64,000 nucleotides of DNA from a marine gamma proteobacterium HTCC2148 (GCA_000156295.1 DS999234.1:1-64000); one strand, 5' to 3'; positions 53,059 through 62,213 are shown, numbered from the stretch's first letter. A program made the numbers and translations. The notes: generated by a model not told the origin, from the letters alone.

Positions 53059-54285
53059 CTATAAAAAACGCACAGATTGCAGTAGTACCCCTCGTGCAGG
53101 CACATCGCTGCCTACGCCGGCCAACTGAGTCGTGGGCTCGGCTGCTATTTCATCGACGACAGACATGCCAGAATATACACGAGCAAAAACAGCGTAACCA
53201 TCTGGGTTATTGCTGGAGCCAAAATCAAGAAAACTGTTGTCTGCCTGATTGATAAAAAACTGAGCTGTCGCGCTATTTGGATCACTGGTCCGCGCCATCG
53301 ACAGGGTGCCACGGCTATTTGAAAGCCGATTACTCGCCTCATTGATAATGCTGGGTCCCGGGGTTCTGATGGACCATGTCACTCTGTCTTCGTCATTGTA
53401 GCCATCGAAAGAGAGCAGACCCATCTGGATCATAAAACCGTTGATAGCCCTGTGAACCAGCATCTGATCGTAGAACCCTGCTCGCACGTAATTCAGGAAG
53501 TTGGCGGCCGTTACGGGTGATTCCCAGTTATAGGTTTCAACTAAGACCGTACCCACATCAAACGACATTTCTACGCGCTGACTCCCCAGGACCTCTCGGG
53601 AATGCAGGTCTAACATATCTGCTGGCTGTCCCGATGTTACCGCGTCTGAGAGTGCTACCAACTTGTCCTGCGGACCGAGCAAAAACGCGCCGTCGATCGT
53701 TTGGTTCCAGCGCAATACATCGTCGTAATCAATCGTCCCATTGCGGTCGACATCGCCCACCACAAGCTGGGCAGCCGCGTTGAGGCGGTCGAGGATGGCT
53801 TTGTTTGACAGGCCTGCAGGTGCCTGCAGTTGCTGGCGATACAGGGCTTCGGTAAGAACCGAGATTTTCAAGTTGCCCTCTGTAATGCGCTCCCCCGTGG
53901 CAATCACATGCCAGCTACCCTGCACTTCCACTGGGCTGTCGCTCAACAATTGTTTTCGGCCCGGGTCATAGTCTTCGCCACCGCGGGCGGTCACTACGTA
54001 AAGAGACTGCGGATCCAGCTCCGACAACTGCGCCCCAAACTGCGTTACACCAACTACGAGCAGACGCAGTAACGATGACCAGTCGTCCCATTGTTGCTGG
54101 CCACCCTGCCCAATCCAGTCCGATGCTCGCATGGAGCTTCCAGTAGCCAGGACATTGTCCGGGTTGTCCAACGGAGCGACTGTGACTTCAGCCCCCCCTA
54201 CCGATCCGTTAAGCTGGGTATGAAAGCAAGCGGATAAGCAGAGGCAGGCAACGAGCAACAGGCTCGATTTGACGAATCGATTCAT
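53059..54285 (-). CDS. Lipoprotein with EF-hand-like module fused to cyclophilin prolyl isomerase
   Basis: A 408-residue lipoprotein (lipobox CLSAC, Cys20). Residues 20-235 are homologous to the haem lipoprotein at 3060-4088: CFHTQL, YVVTARGG (96-103), SWHVIATG (124-131), TEALY (145-149) and a calcium-loop-like GDVDRNGTIDYDDVLRW (177-193). Residues ~238-405 form a cyclophilin peptidyl-prolyl isomerase: VHRAINGFMIQMG holds the catalytic Arg279, and AQFFINQADNSFLD follows. It probably assists folding of envelope or surface proteins near the membrane. The ATG at 54285 gives the signal peptide directly; the longer frame is rejected. No partner gene is adjacent. Confidence 0.85.
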   Translation of the reverse strand: MNRFVKSSLLLVACLCLSACFHTQLNGSVGGAEVTVAPLDNPDNVLATGSSMRASDWIGQGGQQQWDDWSSLLRLLVVGVTQFGAQLSELDPQSLYVVTARGGEDYDPGRKQLLSDSPVEVQGSWHVIATGERITEGNLKISVLTEALYRQQLQAPAGLSNKAILDRLNAAAQLVVGDVDRNGTIDYDDVLRWNQTIDGAFLLGPQDKLVALSDAVTSGQPADMLDLHSREVLGSQRVEMSFDVGTVLVETYNWESPVTAANFLNYVRAGFYDQMLVHRAINGFMIQMGLLSFDGYNDEDRVTWSIRTPGPSIINEASNRLSNSRGTLSMARTSDPNSATAQFFINQADNSFLDFGSSNNPDGYAVFARVYSGMSVVDEIAAEPTTQLAGVGSDVPARGVLLQSVRFL

Positions 54286-54475
54286 AGTGATGGAACTGTC
54301 TGTATTTTTAGAGCTCAGAATTTTAACACAATGCCGCGCACTGTTAAGCGCGCAACGCTTCACTCGAATTGCCGCTCTCACGCATCGAGGTCGTTCACCA
54401 CAGTTTGATACAAAGCAAGCCGCAGACGGGCAAACCGCCTATACTTGAGCTAAGCCCAGACAGGAGCCTCATAAC

Positions 54476-54706
54476 GTGGATACATCCCGCCATACCATCC
54501 AGTGCCTTTTCAAGCAGTTGGGTCTCGCCAGCAGTGATGCCGCTATCGAGTATTTTGTGCAAAACAACCATTTGCCAAAGGATATCCCGCTGGATCATGC
54601 CGCCTGCTGGGATGCGGGTCAGGCGCAGTTTATCCGCGAGTCACTGGACCTGGATTCAGATTGGTCAGAAATTGTCGACCAGCTTGACGCAATGTTGCGG
54701 CACTAG
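54476..54706 (+). CDS. DUF2789 family protein
   Basis: A 76-residue protein of the DUF2789 family, recognised by the LFKQLGLAS opening, a PLDHAACWDAGQAQFI centre and the IRESLDLDSDW ending. The family is small, gammaproteobacterial and without assigned function. The start is a GTG at 54476 with AGGAG about 10 bases upstream. A 30-base gap leads to the YeeE pair. Confidence 0.85.
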   Translation: MDTSRHTIQCLFKQLGLASSDAAIEYFVQNNHLPKDIPLDHAACWDAGQAQFIRESLDLDSDWSEIVDQLDAMLRH

Positions 54707-54736
54707 CAGCCCAAACTCGGCCAAGGGCAAGGCAGT

Positions 54737-55156
54737 TTGCTTACCTATTCAACACCACTCATTGGCGGACTTATTATCGGCATCGCCGCCAGCGCCATGC
54801 TCTATTTTATCGGTCGAATAGCGGGCATCAGTGGGATTGTCTGGAGCGCAATTTCGGCCCGTGCCGACAATAGCTGGCGGTGGCTATTCATTAGCGGCCT
54901 GCTGGCGGGGCCTATCCTTTATCACGCCCTGTTCAATGCACCCTACCCCGCCGCCAGTGACCTTCCCTGGTGGCAGGCTGCTGCGGGAGGGTTGTTAGTT
55001 GGCATTGGCACCAAACTTGGCTCCGGCTGCACCAGCGGCCATGCAGTATGCGGACTTGGCAGACTGTCACTGCGCTCTCTCCTGGCCACTGTTACTTTTA
55101 TGACAAGCGGTATGGTTACTGTCTACGTAATTCGACACCTCCTGGGAGGGCTGTAG
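54737..55156 (+). CDS. YeeE/YedE family transporter, first half
   Basis: A 139-residue integral membrane protein of the sulfur-transport (DUF395) family. GTKLGSGCTSGHAVCGLGRLS is the hallmark, holding a conserved Cys in a re-entrant region. In many bacteria YeeE/YedE is split into two short proteins, as here; the second half follows at once. Family members are linked to uptake of thiosulfate or another sulfur species. The start is a TTG at 54737, with some doubt. Confidence 0.85.
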   Translation: MLTYSTPLIGGLIIGIAASAMLYFIGRIAGISGIVWSAISARADNSWRWLFISGLLAGPILYHALFNAPYPAASDLPWWQAAAGGLLVGIGTKLGSGCTSGHAVCGLGRLSLRSLLATVTFMTSGMVTVYVIRHLLGGL

Positions 55157-55567
55157 ATGAAACCTCTTGTTGCGCTTTTATGCGGGATCATTTTTGGCTT
55201 TGGTCTTGCCATCTCAGGAATGACAGATACGGCCAAGGTACTGGGGTTTTTAGACCCGTTTGGTCACTGGGTTCCCGATCTGGCATTTACTATGAGCGGA
55301 GCAGTATTCGTCACAATCATCAGCTTCCGGTTTATTCTACGGCGGCAAAGTCCTGTGCTGGTCGAAGATTTCAACCTTCCTGACAACAAGAGCATAGACA
55401 TGCGCCTACTTGCCGGGGCGGCAATTTTTGGTGTTGGGTGGGGTGTTTACGGATACTGCCCGGGCCCCGCTATCTCAGCCTTGGCCTACCTGGACGGCAA
55501 AGCTTTGGTGTTCGTGATAGCCATGGTGACAGGCATGGCCTTCACAAACACACTTTCCCAAACGTGA
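55157..55567 (+). CDS. YeeE/YedE family transporter, second half
   Basis: A 136-residue partner of the preceding protein. FGFGLAISGMTDTAKVLGFLD and VYGYCPGPAISAL are the second-half signature, with another conserved Cys in GYCPGP. Its ATG directly follows the upstream stop, so the two are translated together and presumably form one channel. It ends 9 bases from the convergent HerA-like gene. Confidence 0.88.
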   Translation: MKPLVALLCGIIFGFGLAISGMTDTAKVLGFLDPFGHWVPDLAFTMSGAVFVTIISFRFILRRQSPVLVEDFNLPDNKSIDMRLLAGAAIFGVGWGVYGYCPGPAISALAYLDGKALVFVIAMVTGMAFTNTLSQT

Positions 55568-55576
55568 GTCTGAGCG

Positions 55577-57250
55577 CTAGCGCTCCTGCTTGTGCCAGTT
55601 GTTAACCAACTTCTCAACATCTACCGTACTACCGCCGTCGCGCCATTTGTCCGCGTAGTCAATATCCGTTGAATTGGGAGGCGGGTCCGGCAAGTCTATT
55701 TTAAATCGTACCGGCATGGGCACGGCTTCACCGAGCGCAACGGCCTCACCTTTTGACAGGGAAGTTAGCGCGGCAAAGGTGCCTCGCGCAGCATCTGGCA
55801 CCATAGCGCGCACATACTCCTGGTCATCCGGATTGGATATTCGTAAACAAATGAACGAACTGCACTGGGCCAGTACCGTTTCTGAAACATCGTGTGGGCG
55901 CTGGCTCACAACGCATAATCCAACGCCATACTTACGACCGTTCTTGGAGATTCTCTCCATAGAGCGTCGCGCTTCTCGAAACCGTGGAATATCTTCCCGG
56001 GGAATATACTCATGCGCTTCTTCACAAATGAGAAACAGCGGGAACTCCCGACAATGTGGATTCCAGAAATTGAACTCATAGCACAGTCGGCCGATCTGGG
56101 CAGCCACCAAAGGAACCACATCGAAAGGAACAGCACTGAGGTCAAGCACCGTAATACTGGCCTTTTTATCGCCAATACCCACCAGGTCTGCCATCAGGCC
56201 CGGCAGTGACTCGGTGGAAGTGCGAGTCTTCGGCCGCATCAAAAAATCATAGCGATTGTCGTTCAGCAGACTTTGAAGACGCACCAGCACCTCGTCAAAT
56301 TTGCCGTAGAGTGGAGATTTTTTCTTGCCAAAATCACTGGTCTCCCGGTTAGCCGCTTTTACCGCCTTAATCAGATCTTCCATGGAATAATACAAGGGAG
56401 AATCAACAGTGATGTGACCGATATTCAGATGGCCATTGGCCTCTTGCCGCAGTCGGGTCATGCAAGAGCGCAAAAAAGATATTTGAATGGAGCCGTTCTC
56501 GTCATCGGAGTTAATTATCAACTCCGTGAGCTCGGAAAACGCGAGTAGCCAATAGGGGAACTCCAGCTCCTCGGCCCTGAAACAACGCACTTTGTCTGCC
56601 GGAAACGGTGACTTGGCGACCAGGCCATCAACTTCCTTGTCGCCATATTCCCCATGCATATCCAACAAAATAATATGCGAGTTAGGCATACTCTTGACGG
56701 CTGACTGAATGAGACTGGTCACTGTCCATGACTTACCGGAACCAGACTGACCCAGGATTGCCGCGTGACGTCCAAAGAAAGCTGAAGCATCGAGGTGCAC
56801 ACCAATATCATCAAACGAGGTTAAATGACCCACCTTGAAGTCCTGATCGCCGTAATCGGAAAATATTTTCGCCAGACTGCCATCCTCCAGCCGATGCAGT
56901 TCAGCCCCGCTGATAGGATAATGAGAGATACCTCTGGTGAACTCGCCTTTATCACTGATTTCACCGAGGGGCGTCAGGTGAACCATGTGTGCGGCACGGC
57001 CTTGCTTATCGGCCACGCGATAGCTGCGATCAACCATAACCAGGGTGTTCCAGCCTGACTGACGAACCGTGAAATAAGAGCCGACCTGCCCCAAGGTCTT
57101 GTCTTCGTCGGTCGAGGCTGCAGCTTCTTTTGGTGAATCCAGCCTGGCAGTAAACTGATCTCCAGTGACGTCCATAAGAACGCCTACTCGAGAAACCGTA
57201 GCGCCATTGTTGGCTGCTGGTTTGTCCGTAGAGCCCGCTTTGTCGAGCAT
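55577..57250 (-). CDS. HerA-like ATPase (DUF87)
   Basis: A 557-residue FtsK/HerA-superfamily ATPase. An N-terminal beta-rich HAS-barrel-like region precedes the Walker A GQSGSGKS (residues 167-174); Walker B is FLICEEAHEY, and VVSQRPHDVSETVLAQ holds the sensor and arginine-finger region. HerA-type hexamers pump or translocate DNA, usually with NurA nuclease or with defence effectors such as SIR2 or DUF4297. No such partner is adjacent; its neighbours are a sulfur transporter and a flavoprotein. AGGAGG precedes the ATG at 57250. A housekeeping repair role is as likely as defence. Confidence 0.85.
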   Translation of the reverse strand: MLDKAGSTDKPAANNGATVSRVGVLMDVTGDQFTARLDSPKEAAASTDEDKTLGQVGSYFTVRQSGWNTLVMVDRSYRVADKQGRAAHMVHLTPLGEISDKGEFTRGISHYPISGAELHRLEDGSLAKIFSDYGDQDFKVGHLTSFDDIGVHLDASAFFGRHAAILGQSGSGKSWTVTSLIQSAVKSMPNSHIILLDMHGEYGDKEVDGLVAKSPFPADKVRCFRAEELEFPYWLLAFSELTELIINSDDENGSIQISFLRSCMTRLRQEANGHLNIGHITVDSPLYYSMEDLIKAVKAANRETSDFGKKKSPLYGKFDEVLVRLQSLLNDNRYDFLMRPKTRTSTESLPGLMADLVGIGDKKASITVLDLSAVPFDVVPLVAAQIGRLCYEFNFWNPHCREFPLFLICEEAHEYIPREDIPRFREARRSMERISKNGRKYGVGLCVVSQRPHDVSETVLAQCSSFICLRISNPDDQEYVRAMVPDAARGTFAALTSLSKGEAVALGEAVPMPVRFKIDLPDPPPNSTDIDYADKWRDGGSTVDVEKLVNNWHKQER

Positions 57251-57416
57251 ACATCCTCCTGCACGCACTATTATTTTCCTGAAATTACGGGATAACCCTA
57301 CGATGAGTAAAGGAAAATCCACGGTTTATTTCAATTAGCATTCACTGCTAAGGTCTACGCTTAAAAGCTGGTTTTTTGTTATCCGTAAAAAGATAAAACC
57401 TATGGAGATCGCCTTT

Positions 57417-57782
57417 GTGACTAGAATGACTGAAGAGGAAAGAGAGTCCTTTCTTGCCGAGGTGCGTGTGGCTGTAGTCGCTATTCCCAGGGATGACCTG
57501 GGGCCGCTAACCACCCCGGTATGGTACTGGTATGAACCGGGAGGTAATCTCTGGTTTGAGACCCAGCCGACATCCCGTAAAGGCCAGCTCATGCAGATCG
57601 GCACACGGATCAGCCTGTGCGTGCAGGACGAGCGCCCCCCATACTCCTATGTCAGCGTGGAAGGTCCGATAGTGGAAATTGCAGAAGACGATAGGGATCT
57701 GCATGAAATTCCTATGGCCATTCGCTATATGGGCAAAGAGGATGGTCCAAACTATATCAGCAGCCTCCCTCCCTCCCTCTGA
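57417..57782 (+). CDS. PPOX-class (pyridoxamine 5'-phosphate oxidase-like) protein, frameshifted
   Basis: A 121-residue flavin-binding split-barrel protein. VAVVAIPRDDLGPLTTPVWYW and a KGQLMQIGTRISLCVQDE segment fit the PPOX/F420-like family. It stops early at LPPSL because a (CCTC)4 repeat at 57764-57779 puts a TGA in frame. Removing one unit would continue the frame as EWKRYIMHPERWLTMDGSKS to a stop at 57841, a natural family C-terminus (140 residues in all). The GTG at 57417 with GGAGA at 57404 is preferred to ATG at 57402. It may be phase-variable, a recent mutation or a sequencing error. Confidence 0.8.
   Translation: MTRMTEEERESFLAEVRVAVVAIPRDDLGPLTTPVWYWYEPGGNLWFETQPTSRKGQLMQIGTRISLCVQDERPPYSYVSVEGPIVEIAEDDRDLHEIPMAIRYMGKEDGPNYISSLPPSL
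57764..57779 (+). repeat. Tetranucleotide repeat (CCTC)4 inside the PPOX gene
   Basis: Four perfect CCTC units follow codon AGC near the gene end. Loss of one unit shifts downstream reading by exactly the amount needed to restore the full-length protein. Four units is short for a classic phase-variation tract, so variability is inferred. Confidence 0.85.
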
Positions 57783-57843
57783 GTGGAAACGCTACATAAT
57801 GCATCCCGAACGCTGGCTCACCATGGACGGCTCCAAAAGTTGA

Positions 57844-58181
57844 TCATTGAGTCATCCTGAGCCAAATCGAAGGCGTTCCTGAACGGCCACGCAGTTCATA
57901 TCCCTGTTCGTCTCCATTAGGACTTGGTAAAAGACGTGATGAGCGCCCAGGGCCGCAACCGGCTTACATTCATAAGACTCAATGTGGACAGCACTGGCAT
58001 GAGGTGTGGTGTCCGCACCTCCATCCGAGTATGGTTTTGCCTTCACGCTCAGGGAACCAGTTATGCCACTCACTCACATCTTGCTGTTACGCGGACCTGG
58101 CTTAAACTCGACGCCAGATTCTGATCGACAAGTGACTGACAATCGATACTTTTACCCGCTCACTCAATCAGCTGTCTGCCA
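57844..58181. other. Intergenic region, no gene supported
   Basis: This 338-base gap separates the PPOX gene and the LLM-class oxidoreductase. Short frames on both strands lack ribosome sites and recognisable domains. No hairpin with a T-tract was seen. Confidence 0.5.
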
Positions 58182-59108
58182 ATGAACAAACTGCATCTGG
58201 GCTTAACCTGCTGGAAACCGGAATCTAGCTGGAACGCTCGCTCTCTTTGCGACCAAGCCAGTCACGCAGAACAGCTGGAGTTTGATTCCTATTGGCTGCC
58301 AGAAAATCATTTTGGCAATAACGCCATGCCCTCGCCTCTCACCCAGCTGGCAGCAGTATCAGGGTGCACCTCAACTATCAAATTGGGCACGGCTTCCTAC
58401 CTGTTGCCGATTCGGCATCCAATACAGGCCGCAGAGGAAGTCGCCGTAGTCGATCAGCTTTGCAATGGTCGCTTAATTTTGGGCTTGGGTCGCGGTATGC
58501 AGGAATCGGTATTCAACGCTTTTGGCGTGGATAGTAAGGAAAAAAGGAAGCTGTTTGCCAGTCATCTAGCCCAAATGCGCGAGGCCTGGAATGGCAATGT
58601 TATTGCGACTGAAAATTCATCAGATAATATCTGCCTTTCCCCCTTGCCGGTACAAAAGGGCGGCCCGCCACTTTGGATAGCGGCATTTGGTCCATTGGCA
58701 CTCAAGCAAGTCGCAGAGCTAGGGCTGCCGTATCTGGCATCGCCAATGGAGACGCTGCAGGAGCTTAAGGACAATTACTCTCGCTTTAACGCCCTGCTCA
58801 AGGAAGCAGGGAAGTCACCACCAGCAACGGTAGCAATCATGCGAACCGTTTTTGTTCATGACGACCCCCGGCTGTGCAACCAGGTTGCCAGTACCCTGGC
58901 CCAGCAAGCGGGCAAGTTTCGACGCGCAAAAGCAGCGGACCCTCGAGATTGGGCCCTGATCGGCAACCGCACTTATGTCGAAGACAAAATCGCCGAGTAC
59001 CGGCAAGCACTGGGCGTCACTCATCTCATCGGCAGCGGAAGATTTCCCGATGTCGATTCAGTGGCGATAAAGACCAGTATTGAAAACTTGGCCGCGCTGA
59101 ATAGATAA
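58182..59108 (+). CDS. LLM-class flavin-dependent oxidoreductase
   Basis: A 308-residue luciferase-like monooxygenase TIM barrel. GLTCWKPES opens the first strand, DSYWLPENHFG and LGTASYLLPIRHPIQAAEEVAVVDQL give the flavin pocket, and LGLGRGMQ follows. PPLWIAAFGP is the later standard motif. It would reduce or oxygenate a substrate with FMNH2 or F420. The ATG at 58182 has no strong ribosome site. The PPOX-class gene upstream could share a flavin theme but is 340 bases away. Confidence 0.88.
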   Translation: MNKLHLGLTCWKPESSWNARSLCDQASHAEQLEFDSYWLPENHFGNNAMPSPLTQLAAVSGCTSTIKLGTASYLLPIRHPIQAAEEVAVVDQLCNGRLILGLGRGMQESVFNAFGVDSKEKRKLFASHLAQMREAWNGNVIATENSSDNICLSPLPVQKGGPPLWIAAFGPLALKQVAELGLPYLASPMETLQELKDNYSRFNALLKEAGKSPPATVAIMRTVFVHDDPRLCNQVASTLAQQAGKFRRAKAADPRDWALIGNRTYVEDKIAEYRQALGVTHLIGSGRFPDVDSVAIKTSIENLAALNR

Positions 59109-59318
59109 GTCGCAGCGCTGCAATCTGTGCGTAGCCGCTTTGCGTAAACTGACTTAAGGTTATGGTCAAAAAGTGCTTTCGCCAGCCTTCGAAACGGCCG
59201 CCCGGGCTCAATAGCGCAGGGTTTTGAGCTTCATATACAATGCGCTCCGATTCAACTCCAAAAGCAACCTCGAAGACGATCGTAGCCGCTTTTAAGCAAT
59301 AACCACGGATTAAAAACC

Positions 59319-59687
59319 ATGCAGATTATCCGCCTGATACTCGGCAAACTGATACTCCTGGGGAACTGGATATTCACTCCTCAAAGTCTGAAGCGCGATC
59401 CTGCACTGCAGGCTGCTGTTGACCAACAGGCCGCCTCTCTTGCGCTCTATCAATACGAGGCCTGCCCGTTTTGTGTAAAAGTACGCCGATCTATGAAACG
59501 TCAGGGGCTGACCATTGTCACCCGCGACGTTAAAAGGTCCGAGAACGCTAAAGATGAGTTGCTAGCCGGCGGCGGTAACCTCAAAGTCCCCTGTCTGCGC
59601 ATTGATCAAGGCGAGCAAGACTACGAGTGGATGTACGAGTCCGAAGACATCATTCAGTATCTGGAAGCTCGATTCGCTGCCGCTTAA
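59319..59687 (+). CDS. Membrane-anchored glutaredoxin/GST N-domain protein
   Basis: A 122-residue protein with a short hydrophobic N-terminus (residues 3-20) and a thioredoxin-fold domain containing CPFC (Cys49-Cys52), then KVPCLRI with the cis-Pro and YESEDIIQYLEA, which binds glutathione. This is the compact glutaredoxin-like form often annotated as GST N-terminal domain. It likely handles glutathionyl disulfides at the membrane. It is a single-gene unit. Confidence 0.85.
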   Translation: MQIIRLILGKLILLGNWIFTPQSLKRDPALQAAVDQQAASLALYQYEACPFCVKVRRSMKRQGLTIVTRDVKRSENAKDELLAGGGNLKVPCLRIDQGEQDYEWMYESEDIIQYLEARFAAA

Positions 59688-59768
59688 GCCTGGTAGTCGC
59701 GTAAACTGTATCCCATGTCATCGGACAACTAACAAGGGTCACCACTCTGCCGAGAGTGCTTACAGCTC

Positions 59769-60020
59769 TTGACCCGCGATCGCGAACACTTCCTGGTGGG
59801 GCCAACCTGGGCAGCGGGAGTCAATTTCACCTATGGCGCAATGGGCGGAATATTCGGCTCCTGGTACATTCCTTCGAAGAATGAGCACACGCCCTGGGAA
59901 ACAGGACCAGAGGCTCAAGATCAGCATCGCTCCTTCTGGCAAAACACAATTGGACCATTTCGCGATTCGTTACAGATGCTAAAGACTGCGCCCGGCGAGG
60001 AAGACAGCCTAGGGTGCTAA
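59769..60020 (+). CDS. Possible small protein, unknown
   Basis: An 83-residue open frame starting at TTG and ending 12 bases inside the next convergent gene. The sequence contains GPTWAAGVNFTYGAMGG and PWETGPEAQDQH, which reads like a protein but matches nothing I know. There is no ribosome site and it may be chance or a remnant. Confidence 0.3.
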   Translation: MTRDREHFLVGPTWAAGVNFTYGAMGGIFGSWYIPSKNEHTPWETGPEAQDQHRSFWQNTIGPFRDSLQMLKTAPGEEDSLGC

Positions 60021-61211
60021 CGCGAGGCTAGTATCGGTGCTGGCATCAACCTCATCCTCGCGACCACGATTGAAGGTAATCTCAAAATTAATGCGACCAA
60101 AAAACACACCGTGACGCTCATCGTAATGGCTGCGTTTACGGTCGGTGTAGCCAGGTTCAATTTCTACGTATAGCCAATCCTTGTACAGTCGGTTACGCAG
60201 TTTGAAAATTATGCCGTAGTTGGTCACCAGAGAGCCGTCACTCAGCGGCTCCGCAGGCCATTCAGTTCCCTCACCCACCTCTTTTGGGGGGTCAGGCTCC
60301 GTCTCACCCGTAACGCCGAAAATCATTGAAAAGGCTGAATCCAGGCTGTAGCCATAGCGCCAGGAAATCAAACTCCGCCACTCGGTGCCTTCAGAGCGCT
60401 CGCCGAGTTCAACCTTATTGCTCCAGCGAACCAGTGAGCGCTCGCCTGTAAGCACGTCGAAATCTGCTACATGCCGCATATTGAAGCGATCGTCATTGGT
60501 ATAGCGCAGACGCCCGGTATAACGAAAGCGGCCCCAATCCGACAAATCATCTTTAAAACGATAACGCACACCTGGCTTCAAATTCAGGTCCGAATCTATG
60601 CCCATAGTGAGGTCGAAACGAGAGCGGCCCTTCTCAACTGCCTTGAACTGTACGCCTGCAGTATTTCCCGTACCGCTGCCACTATAACCCCCACGTTCAT
60701 CGTCAGCGTCATCGGCATTAAACACCAGCGAAAGTCGCTCGTTAACCCGCGGCAAATCTACCTTGCCGCGCAAACGAAATTTCACATCTTGGCCGCGGTC
60801 CTCATCCCATTGGAAGCGAGTCGCAAAACGAATCGTAGAATCGGCGGACTCAAGGTCCTCCAGGGGGGCACCGAAGAAGCGGTCCAGGTAGATAGCAAGA
60901 TCATCGGCCCTATTGCCGATATAGTGATGACTACTATCTACCCAATTGCCTTCCTCATCCTGCTCTCGGCCTAGCGACTCTTCTATTTCCTCAGTCGTCA
61001 GGCTTGGCTCATTGACTTCGATGGGGCCTATAGAACGGGTATCCGGATCTTGCCCGGGCAACTGCAGCTGCTGGTCAATCTGTGGTGATTCCTGTGACCA
61101 CGCGGTGGCGCTGGCCAACATCAGGGCGGTGGCAAGTGCAGCCCTGAACCGCAACGGGATATCTCTAGCCCCCTTGCAGTTGCGGATTTCGTTTTCCTTT
61201 CGCACATCCAT
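60009..61211 (-). CDS. Exported outer-membrane-type beta-rich protein, unknown function
   Basis: A 400-residue protein with a signal peptide that starts about residue 20 (LATALMLASATAWSQ), preceded by a short basic extension; a TTG near 61154 may be the true start. The mature protein is made of alternating amphipathic strands typical of an outer-membrane barrel, with a charged N-terminal linker (TTEEIEESLGREQDEEG). The C-terminus NRGREDEVDAS does not end in Phe, so insertion in the outer membrane is uncertain. I recognise no family. It is divergent from the sulfotransferase. Confidence 0.7.
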   Translation of the reverse strand: MDVRKENEIRNCKGARDIPLRFRAALATALMLASATAWSQESPQIDQQLQLPGQDPDTRSIGPIEVNEPSLTTEEIEESLGREQDEEGNWVDSSHHYIGNRADDLAIYLDRFFGAPLEDLESADSTIRFATRFQWDEDRGQDVKFRLRGKVDLPRVNERLSLVFNADDADDERGGYSGSGTGNTAGVQFKAVEKGRSRFDLTMGIDSDLNLKPGVRYRFKDDLSDWGRFRYTGRLRYTNDDRFNMRHVADFDVLTGERSLVRWSNKVELGERSEGTEWRSLISWRYGYSLDSAFSMIFGVTGETEPDPPKEVGEGTEWPAEPLSDGSLVTNYGIIFKLRNRLYKDWLYVEIEPGYTDRKRSHYDERHGVFFGRINFEITFNRGREDEVDASTDTSLALAP

Positions 61212-61220
61212 TGCTTAAAT

Positions 61221-62213
61221 ATGCCAGCAGACAGGAAGTCATGCAAATACAGTGGAGTGGTCATCCAGGCTCGCGACCATGGCTCGCGGGTAGTAGACTG
61301 CTGTCATTTATGGGGAGAACCTCTCATCAGAGCCACAACGCTCGAACAATTAAACGGGAAGCTACAGCACCTGTTCACTCCAGAGGGAGTAGAGGCCGGC
61401 TTGCGCTTCAAGCCGCGTCCGACCGACATCATCATTTCCCCCTTTTCAAAGTGCGGCACCACCTGGATGCAACAAACCGTGCACGGATTGCGCACTCGCG
61501 GCTCAATGAATTTTGGCGAAATCACTGAGGTAACCCCCTGGCTTGAGGCCGCCTCAGACCTCGGGCAGAATCTTGACGCTGAGCAGGTCACGACCCCGCG
61601 AGCCTTCAAATCTCACCTGCCCTGGGACAATGTCCCCAAGGGGGGGAAGTACATTTGCGTATTCAGGGATCCGATACGAGCCTTGGTATCTATGTACCAG
61701 TTTTTCGACGGCTGGCTCATAGAGCCGGGGGCTATCAGCTTTGAGAGCTTCGCCTATGATCATTTTTTGGCGCGTCAGGCGCCTCGCGGCTATTGGCATC
61801 ATCTGGTCAGCTGGCTGAGTCAGAAAGATAACGACGAGGTGTTGCTGCTGTGCTACGAACAGTTACAAGATTCTTTTGAGCCGGCGCTTGAACGTATAGC
61901 GACTTTTATCGACATTGCTTTAGATGACGAGCTAGTAAAAATTGTGCATCACCAATCGTCTCTGACCTTCATGCAGCAGCACGGCTCACATTTTGACGAT
62001 CACTTTTTACGCCAACAACGGAACCCTGCAATGGAGCTTGGCCCGGAAAACCTGTCATCAAAAGTGTCATCTGCTTTATCCAGAGCAGCAAGACCCGAGC
62101 CTAGCCAAGCACTGGTTAAAGATATGCAGGCCAGATGGGACCAGGACGTCAGGTCTGTTACCGGTTTGAAAAATTATGCGGCACTGCTGCAACAAATTAC
62201 GGATCAGCGTTAG
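61221..62213 (+). CDS. PAPS-dependent sulfotransferase
   Basis: A 330-residue sulfotransferase domain. SPFSKCGTTWMQQTV is the 5'-phosphosulfate loop (usual P-K-S-G-T-T-W), KSHLPWDNVPKGGKYICVFRDPIRALVSMYQFF contains the 3'-phosphate-binding R-D-P, here split as KSHLPWD then VFRDPIRALVSMYQFF. It would transfer sulfate from PAPS to a small alcohol, phenol or steroid-like acceptor. The start is uncertain; the ATG at 61221 has no ribosome site. A sulfatase gene occurs elsewhere in the window, but no link is implied. Confidence 0.85.
   Translation: MPADRKSCKYSGVVIQARDHGSRVVDCCHLWGEPLIRATTLEQLNGKLQHLFTPEGVEAGLRFKPRPTDIIISPFSKCGTTWMQQTVHGLRTRGSMNFGEITEVTPWLEAASDLGQNLDAEQVTTPRAFKSHLPWDNVPKGGKYICVFRDPIRALVSMYQFFDGWLIEPGAISFESFAYDHFLARQAPRGYWHHLVSWLSQKDNDEVLLLCYEQLQDSFEPALERIATFIDIALDDELVKIVHHQSSLTFMQQHGSHFDDHFLRQQRNPAMELGPENLSSKVSSALSRAARPEPSQALVKDMQARWDQDVRSVTGLKNYAALLQQITDQR

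Noticed and set aside
55577-57782. HerA plus neighbour as an anti-phage defence system
   Set aside because: The neighbour is a PPOX-class flavoprotein, divergent and unrelated to known HerA effectors.
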